Assembly (NCBI RefSeq): GCF_900637295.1
Contig: NZ_LR134363.1
Location: 930,001-994,000, forward strand
Length of the DNA: 64,000 bases
Source: Actinomyces slackii
GTDB lineage: Bacteria > Actinomycetota > Actinomycetes > Actinomycetales > Actinomycetaceae
Direction: 5' to 3'
The notes under the pieces: model-generated
The model's database searches: none
What the model saw: only the letters and a program-made list of their open reading frames with translations
Told to the model about the DNA's origin: nothing
Shown: in pieces, positions 58,547-64,000 of the stretch
Numbering within the stretch: position 1 is the stretch's first letter
Layout of the letters: each line of letters opens with the position of its first letter
Made by a program: the position numbers and the translations under genes

Positions 58547-61500
58547 ATGAGCGCATCCATCCCGCTGGACCGTCCGGCAGACGATCTCATACGAGCCCAG
58601 ACCACCGGCCCGGTGCGCCTCGGACTGGACATCGGCTCGACCACCGTCAAACTCGTCCTCCTGCCCCAGCCCACGCCGGAACAGCCCGAGCCCGAGCCGC
58701 TCATCAGCGAGTACCGCCGCCACCATGCCGACGTGCGCGGAGAGGTCACCCGGCTCCTGGGCGATGCCGCCGAGGCCTACCCCGGCCTGACCGTTCGCGG
58801 GGCCGTGACCGGGTCGGCCGGCCTGAGCCTGGCCACGCTCATGGGCCTGCCCTTCGTCCAGGAGGTCATCGCCGAGACCCAGGCCGTGCGCGAGCGCAAC
58901 CCCCTGACCGATGTCATCATCGAGCTCGGAGGGGAGGACGCCAAGATCACCTACCTCCACCCCACCCCCGAGCAGCGCATGAACGGCACCTGCGCCGGCG
59001 GCACCGGGGCCTTCATCGACCAGATGGCCCAGCTCCTCCACACCGACGCCGCCGGCCTCGATGACCTCGCCTCGCGCCACACCACCCTCTACCCCATCGC
59101 CTCGCGCTGCGGCGTCTTCGCCAAGTCCGACCTCCAGCCCCTCATCAACCAGGGCGCCGAGCCCACGGACCTGGCCGCCTCCGTCCTGGCCGCCGTCGTC
59201 ACCCAGACCATCGCCGGCCTGGCCTGCGGGCGCCCCATCCGCGGCCATGTCATGTTCCTGGGCGGCCCCCTGCACTTCCTGCCCCAGCTGCGCGCCGCCT
59301 TCCAGCGGGCCCTGGGCGAGCAGGCCGACTCCTTCACCTGCCCCCTGGACGCCCAGCTCTACGTCGCCCTGGGCGCGGCCATGCTGGCCAGCGGCGAGCC
59401 GGTGACCCTGGAGGAGCTGTCCACCCGCCTGGCCACCCGCAAGGCCCTTGATCTGGGAACCTCGCGCATGCGCCCCCTGTTCGCCGACGACGCCGAGCTC
59501 GAGGCCTTCCGAGCCCGCCACGCCCGCGCCCACGTCGAGCGCGCCCACTGGCCCGCCCCCGGGCAGGAGCCGGCCGATGGGGCGAGCGGCGGATCCCCTG
59601 AGGTCAGGACCTGCGACGTCGAGCCGGCCGAGGCTGAGCCGGCTGAGGCTGAGCCGGCTGAGGCTGAGCCGGCCGAGGCTGAGCCGGCCGAGGCTGAGCG
59701 GGCCGACGTCGCCACCGGCGACTGCTTCCTGGGGATCGACGCCGGATCCACCACCATCAAGGCCGTCGTCCTCGATGAGCAGGACCGCATCGTGTGGGAG
59801 CACTACGCCTCCAACGACGGCGACCCGGTCACCGCCGCCGTTGAGATCCTGCGGCGCATCCACCGGGAGATGCCCGCCGGGGCGCGCATCGTGCGCTCCT
59901 GCGTGACGGGCTACGGCGAGTCCCTGGTCAAGGCCGCCCTTCACATCGACCAGGGCGTGGTCGAGACCATGGCCCACTACCGCGCCGCCGCCCGCCTCAA
60001 CCCCGGGGTCACCTCCGTCATCGACATCGGCGGCCAGGACATGAAGTACCTGCGCATCAAGGACGGGGTCATCGACTCCATCAGCGTCAATGAGGCCTGC
60101 TCGGCCGGATGCGGCTCCTTCCTGCAGACCTTCGCCCAGTCCATGGGCCTGGGCATCGCCGACTTCTCGGCCCGCGCCCTGCGGGCCCCGGCCCCCGTGG
60201 ACCTGGGCTCGCGCTGCACGGTGTTCATGAACTCCTCGGTCAAGCAGGCACAGAAGGAGGCCGCGGGCGTCGGGGAGATCAGCGCGGGACTGTCCTACTC
60301 GGTGGTGCGCAACGCCCTGTACAAGGTCATCAAGCTCAAGGACGCCGATGAGCTGGGCGAGCGCGTCAGCGTCCAGGGCGGCACCTTCCTCAACGACGCC
60401 GTCCTGCGCGCCTTCGAGCTCCTGACCGGCCGAGAGGTGGTGCGCCCCGACATCGCCGGGCTCATGGGCTGCTTCGGGGCCGCCCTGACCGCCCGGCAGA
60501 CCTACGAGGGCCGCCCCAGCGAGCTGATGACCATGGGCGAGCTCTCCCGCTTCTCCCTGACCACCCAGGCCTCGACCTGCAAGCTCTGCCAGAACCACTG
60601 CCAGCTGACCATCACCACCTTCAACGACGGCCAGCGCCACATCTCCGGCAACCGCTGCGAGCGCGGCGCCACCCAGGAGCGCCGCGCTACCAAGTCCGAG
60701 CTGCCCAATCTCTACGACTACAAGTACAAGCGCGCCTTCTCCTACCGCCGCCTGCGCGAGAGCGCCGCCACCCGTGGGGACATCGGCATTCCCCGGGTGC
60801 TGGGCATGTACGAGAACTACCCCCTGTGGTTCACCATCCTGACCTCCCTGGGATTCCGCGTCATCATCTCGGGGCGCTCCAACCACGAGCTCTTCGAGTC
60901 CGGGATGGACTCCATCCCCTCGGAGAATGTCTGCTACCCGGCCAAGCTCGCCCACGGGCATATCGAGTCCCTCCTCGCCAAGGGCGTGCGGACCATCTGG
61001 TTCCCCTGCGTCTTCTTCGAGCGCGAGCTCGTCGAGGGGGCCGACGACCACTACAACTGCCCCATCGTGGCCACCTACCCCGAGGTCATCCGCACCAATA
61101 TGGAGGGCGTCAGCCGGGCCATGGAGGGCATGGAGGGCCAGGAGCCCGACGCCCGGGCCGGCGACGGGGGCGCGCGCCTGCTCGCCCCCTTCCTCAACCT
61201 GGCCGACCCGGCCACCCTCGCCAGGCGCCTGGTCGAGGTCCTGGCCGACTGGCGGGTCACCCTGCCCGAGGCCCGGCGGGCCGTGGCCGCGGGCCTCGCC
61301 GAGGACGCCGCCTTCAAGGCCGACGTGCGCGCCGAGGGCCGTCGCGCCCTGGAGTGGATGGAGGCCAACGGCCGCAAGGGCATCGTCCTGGCCGGGCGCC
61401 CCTACCACATCGACCCGGAGATCAACCACGGCGTCCCCGACGTCATCAACACCCTGGGGCTGGCGGTCCTCTCCGAGGACTCCATCCTGCCCGAGCCCGC

Positions 61501-63481
61501 CTCTGAGGCCGACGACGGCGCCGATCGGGCCGCGTCCGCCGGCGCCCTGTCCCGGGCGGTGGCCTCGCTCCGGCGTCGGGACCGGTCCCCCGAGGACTGG
61601 TCCGACGTCACCGCCGAGGGCCTGCCCGCCCCCAGGGGCGTGGCCGCCCCTGAGGTCGCGCCCCGCCTGCGGGTGCGCGACCAGTGGGCCTACCACTCCC
61701 GCCTCTACCGGGCGGCCGAGATCGTCGTCGGCCGCGAGGACCTCGAGCTCGTCCAGCTCAACTCCTTCGGCTGCGGGGTCGACGCCGTGACCACCGACCA
61801 GGTCCAGGAGATCCTGGAATCCGCCGGTGGGGTCTACACCAGCCTGAAGATCGACGAGGTCTCCAATCTGGGCGCCGCCACCATCCGCCTGCGCTCCCTG
61901 GCCGCCGCCTCCCAGGCCCGCCGGGACCGGGGCCAGGAGGCCCACGAGATCGACACGACCCTGACCGAGACCCCTGAGCAGGGCCCGCGGCGACCCACTA
62001 AGAGGCCCGCCGCGCAGCCCGATGGGCCTGCGGCCGCCTCCCGGGCCCCCGCCGAGCGCGCCGTCGGCGCCCGGGAGCTGCCGGCGGCCACCACTCCGGC
62101 CTTCACCGAGGAGATGCGCTCGACGCACACCATCCTCATGCCCCAGATGAGCCCCGTGCACTTCCGGCCCCTGGCGCCGCTCATGCGCCGACTGGGCTAC
62201 CGGGTCGAGCTCCTAGAGTCCGCCACCAAGGCCGACCTGGAGGTGGGGCTGCGCTATGTCAACAACGATGCCTGCTTCCCCGCCATCATGGTCATCGGCC
62301 AGCTCATCGCAGCCTTCACCGAGGGCGGCCACGACCCCGAGAGCTGCGTGGTGGCCATCTCCCAGACCGGAGGCATCTGCCGCGCCACCAACTACGCCGC
62401 CATGCTGCGCAAGGGCCTGCGCGAGGCCGGCTACCCCCAGGTGCCGGTGGTGGCCATCTCCCTGCAGGGCCTGGAGACCAATCCCGGATTCGAGCTGACC
62501 CCCGCCATGGGCCTGGGACTCCTCCAGGGCGTCATCATCGGCGACACCCTCAACACCTGCACCCTGCGCGTGCGTCCCTACGAGGCGGTGCCCGGCTCCA
62601 CCCAGGCGCTCGTGGAGCGCTGGGACGCCATCATCGCCGAGTTCTTCGAGCACCGGGGCCGGTCGGCCACCTGGGGCGGGCGCCTGGGCTACCGGCGCCT
62701 CCTTCGCGAGATGGTGCGCGAGTTCGACGAGCTGCCCCTGTCCGACTCGCCGCGCCGGCCCCGGGTGGGCGTCGTCGGCGAGGTCCTGGTCAAGTACCAG
62801 CCCGACGCCAACAACCACGTCATCGACGTCATCGAGGCCGAGGGCTGCGAGGCCGTCGTGCCGGGGCTGCTGGCCTTCCTCCTCAGTGGGCTGGCCACCG
62901 CCCAGTGGGAGGCGGATGCCTACGGCATCGGCGCCGGCTCGCTGCGCAAGAAGAAGGCCGCCATGTGGCTCATCGAGCAGCTCCAGGCCCCCGCCCGCCG
63001 GGCCCTGGCCGCCACCGGCAAGTTCGACGCCGAGGCCCCCATCGGTGAGCTGGCCCGCAAGGCCTCGAGCATCCTGTCGCTGGGCAACCAGGCCGGCGAG
63101 GGCTGGCTGCTGACCGCTGAGATGATCGAGCTCATCGAGCACGGCACACCCAACATCGTGTGCTGCCAGCCCTTCGCCTGCCTGCCCAACCACGTCGTGG
63201 GCAAGGGCATGTTCCGCCAGCTGCGGCGCCACTACCCCCAGGCCAACATCGTGGCCATCGACTACGACCCCGGGGCCAGTGAGGTCAACCAGCTCAACCG
63301 CATCAAGCTCATGATCTCCACCGCGCATATGACCCACCAGCAGGCCCGGTCCGCGCAGGAGGCGGACAGCCGCGAGACCTTCCGAGCCCTCCTGGCCGAC
63401 CTGGGGCCCGCGCCCGATGCCACCCCCGTCTCCCCGGATGTGGCGGGGGAGACGGCCCCGGCCCTCACCCCGCGCCCCTGA
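58547..63481 (+). CDS. giant BadF/HgdC-type acyl-CoA dehydratase activase-related protein
   Basis: A 1644-aa cytosolic fusion. Domain 1 (about 22-300) is an ASKHA ATPase: LGLDIGSTTVKLVLL, Cys149 in GTCAGGTGAFID and IASRCGVFAKSD. An AEAEP linker repeat (about 359-383) follows. Domain 2 (about 391-660) is a second ASKHA unit: FLGIDAGSTTIKAVVL, ACSAGCGSF (Cys518, Cys522) and GSRCTVFMNSS. A Cys cluster CKLCQNHC (678-685) precedes a DUF2229 region (YENYPLWFTILTSLGFRVII, then NVCYPAKLAHGH). The C-terminal HgdB-like region contains NNDACFPAIMVIGQL and ISQTGGICRATNY. Such activases use ATP to push an electron from a 4Fe-4S cluster; the target enzyme here is unknown. AAGG lies 7 nt before the ATG. Confidence 0.88.
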   Translation: MSASIPLDRPADDLIRAQTTGPVRLGLDIGSTTVKLVLLPQPTPEQPEPEPLISEYRRHHADVRGEVTRLLGDAAEAYPGLTVRGAVTGSAGLSLATLMGLPFVQEVIAETQAVRERNPLTDVIIELGGEDAKITYLHPTPEQRMNGTCAGGTGAFIDQMAQLLHTDAAGLDDLASRHTTLYPIASRCGVFAKSDLQPLINQGAEPTDLAASVLAAVVTQTIAGLACGRPIRGHVMFLGGPLHFLPQLRAAFQRALGEQADSFTCPLDAQLYVALGAAMLASGEPVTLEELSTRLATRKALDLGTSRMRPLFADDAELEAFRARHARAHVERAHWPAPGQEPADGASGGSPEVRTCDVEPAEAEPAEAEPAEAEPAEAEPAEAERADVATGDCFLGIDAGSTTIKAVVLDEQDRIVWEHYASNDGDPVTAAVEILRRIHREMPAGARIVRSCVTGYGESLVKAALHIDQGVVETMAHYRAAARLNPGVTSVIDIGGQDMKYLRIKDGVIDSISVNEACSAGCGSFLQTFAQSMGLGIADFSARALRAPAPVDLGSRCTVFMNSSVKQAQKEAAGVGEISAGLSYSVVRNALYKVIKLKDADELGERVSVQGGTFLNDAVLRAFELLTGREVVRPDIAGLMGCFGAALTARQTYEGRPSELMTMGELSRFSLTTQASTCKLCQNHCQLTITTFNDGQRHISGNRCERGATQERRATKSELPNLYDYKYKRAFSYRRLRESAATRGDIGIPRVLGMYENYPLWFTILTSLGFRVIISGRSNHELFESGMDSIPSENVCYPAKLAHGHIESLLAKGVRTIWFPCVFFERELVEGADDHYNCPIVATYPEVIRTNMEGVSRAMEGMEGQEPDARAGDGGARLLAPFLNLADPATLARRLVEVLADWRVTLPEARRAVAAGLAEDAAFKADVRAEGRRALEWMEANGRKGIVLAGRPYHIDPEINHGVPDVINTLGLAVLSEDSILPEPASEADDGADRAASAGALSRAVASLRRRDRSPEDWSDVTAEGLPAPRGVAAPEVAPRLRVRDQWAYHSRLYRAAEIVVGREDLELVQLNSFGCGVDAVTTDQVQEILESAGGVYTSLKIDEVSNLGAATIRLRSLAAASQARRDRGQEAHEIDTTLTETPEQGPRRPTKRPAAQPDGPAAASRAPAERAVGARELPAATTPAFTEEMRSTHTILMPQMSPVHFRPLAPLMRRLGYRVELLESATKADLEVGLRYVNNDACFPAIMVIGQLIAAFTEGGHDPESCVVAISQTGGICRATNYAAMLRKGLREAGYPQVPVVAISLQGLETNPGFELTPAMGLGLLQGVIIGDTLNTCTLRVRPYEAVPGSTQALVERWDAIIAEFFEHRGRSATWGGRLGYRRLLREMVREFDELPLSDSPRRPRVGVVGEVLVKYQPDANNHVIDVIEAEGCEAVVPGLLAFLLSGLATAQWEADAYGIGAGSLRKKKAAMWLIEQLQAPARRALAATGKFDAEAPIGELARKASSILSLGNQAGEGWLLTAEMIELIEHGTPNIVCCQPFACLPNHVVGKGMFRQLRRHYPQANIVAIDYDPGASEVNQLNRIKLMISTAHMTHQQARSAQEADSRETFRALLADLGPAPDATPVSPDVAGETAPALTPRP
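59621..59695 (+). repeat. 15-bp coding tandem repeat in activase linker
   Basis: Five units of GAGCCGGC(C/T)GAGGCT encode EPAEA repeats between the two ATPase domains. It is probably a flexible linker of variable length. Confidence 0.9.
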
Positions 63482-63547
63482 GGGCTGGGGAGCGGGCCAG
63501 GCGATCGCCGCCGCAGTGGCCGGCCCTCACCCCGCGCCCCTGAGGGC
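63458..63547. terminator. two 28-bp hairpin repeats between convergent genes
   Basis: Identical copies at 63458-63485 (spanning the activase stop) and 63520-63547. Each holds GCCCTCA / TGAGGGC arms. They lie between convergent genes and suit termination from both sides. Confidence 0.6.
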
Positions 63548-63634
63548 CGGGGCCCACCCGGGGGACGCCCCGGTGTCCCGGCCCCGGTGCCACGCGCGGT
63601 GCCGAGGCTTCCCGGCTCGTCGTCGCCCCGTGCC

Positions 63635-64000
63635 TCAGCGCTGGACGGCCAGGACCGGGTTGTACAGGAGGCGGTTGGGCGTCGTCGGGCACTCCTCGCC
63701 CACCGCCATGGGGGCGATGAGCCGGTCCGCGCGCAGGTCCTCCAGGCGGGAGACCACCCGATCGCGCAGGCTCCAGGGGTCGATCGTGTTGAGGTAGATC
63801 TTCGTGCCCCCCTCGAAGCCGGCCAGCGTGGAGACCCGCCACTTGAGCGTGACATGCCAGGGCATGGGCTGGTCGACGTCCATCGGCTTGTGGTGCCACT
63901 CCTCATTGCAGGGCACGTCGGCGCCCGTGGCCGCGTGCAGGGCGTGCAGGAGATCGGAGACGGCCTCGACCTCCTCGCGGGCCATGCGCCAGGGCTCGGG
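63635..64000 (-). CDS. DUF4921 protein (galactose-1-phosphate uridylyltransferase-like), C-terminal part
   Basis: The visible C-terminus of about 121 residues runs past the window end. NEEWHHKPMDVDQPMPWHVT then LKWRVSTLAGFEGGTKIYLN and TIDPWSLRDRV match the C-terminal block of DUF4921/GalT-like HIT-superfamily proteins. DUF4921 is common in actinobacteria, and its substrate is not established. It converges on the activase gene. Confidence 0.8.
   Translation of the reverse strand, partial: PEPWRMAREEVEAVSDLLHALHAATGADVPCNEEWHHKPMDVDQPMPWHVTLKWRVSTLAGFEGGTKIYLNTIDPWSLRDRVVSRLEDLRADRLIAPMAVGEECPTTPNRLLYNPVLAVQR

Noticed and set aside
57974..62161. An open frame of nearly 1400 codons antisense to the activase gene
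   Set aside because: Very high GC with strong third-position bias leaves the opposite strand open. The plus-strand product has clear domains; the antisense translation is Gly/Leu/Val-rich with no motif.

Overview
The window is a piece of a high-GC actinobacterial chromosome. Most genes are about 70% GC, and markers such as Lsr2, CarD, SenX3/RegX3, a DtxR/IdeR-type iron box and many leaderless genes all fit this. Gene content and order (GpmA-PhoU-SenX3-RegX3-CarD-IspD, tandem TAP-like hydrolases, DUF4235, DUF4921) suggest Actinomyces or a close relative in the Actinomycetaceae. The genus is inferred; no rRNA is present to confirm it.

Layout. 1-9 kb: a partial DUF3806 protein, tmk-holB, two paralogous secreted alpha/beta hydrolases (one soluble, one a lipoprotein), and an asparagine permease plus asparaginase pair. 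9-15.4 kb: tRNA-Thr(CGT), lsr2, gpmA, phoU divergent from senX3-regX3, then carD and ispD. 15.5-19.5 kb: an AT-rich interval with an unknown membrane protein, candidate small peptides, a NarL-type histidine kinase/response regulator pair and an ankyrin-like protein. 19.6-23.5 kb: an SGNH esterase, an Atg22/UMF1-type MFS transporter and an iron-boxed DUF2218 gene. 23.5-27.1 kb: an islet between two copies of a 76-bp palindrome, with a DUF4143 ATPase and an RloA/RloB-like (AbiL-like) ATPase-TOPRIM pair. 27-37.5 kb: a GH3 glycosidase, a glycosyltransferase, a TetR regulator, RarA, a large membrane Fe-S oxidoreductase and DUF4235. 37.7-42 kb: a TPP riboswitch followed by thiamine ABC genes thiBPQ. 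42.6-52.6 kb: eight same-strand genes (SPFH/SHOCT, zinc ribbon, two uncharacterised proteins, two YbjN-like proteins, an HSP90-like ATPase and a giant TPR protein). 52.8-58.4 kb: an ECM4-type reductase, an odd exported protein between two 132-bp repeats, a TPR-membrane protein coupled to an AAA+ ATPase, and DUF998. 58.5-64 kb: a 1644-residue BadF/HgdC-type activase and the end of a DUF4921 gene.

Most interesting points. (1) A 28-codon Trp/Cys-rich ORF with the best Shine-Dalgarno site in the window lies 3 nt before a histidine kinase. The kinase's sensor half is about 45% GC and its catalytic half up to about 80% GC, the pattern expected of a peptide-sensing locus with a swapped sensor. (2) The RloA/RloB pair sits between two exact 32-bp repeats ending at the stop codon of the upstream gene, as if inserted at a gene 3' end. 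(3) The SPFH-YbjN-HSP90-TPR gene set looks like one functional unit of unknown role. (4) At least nine genes share TANNNT, exactly 6 nt, then ATG/GTG, a rigid leaderless layout that fixes many starts.
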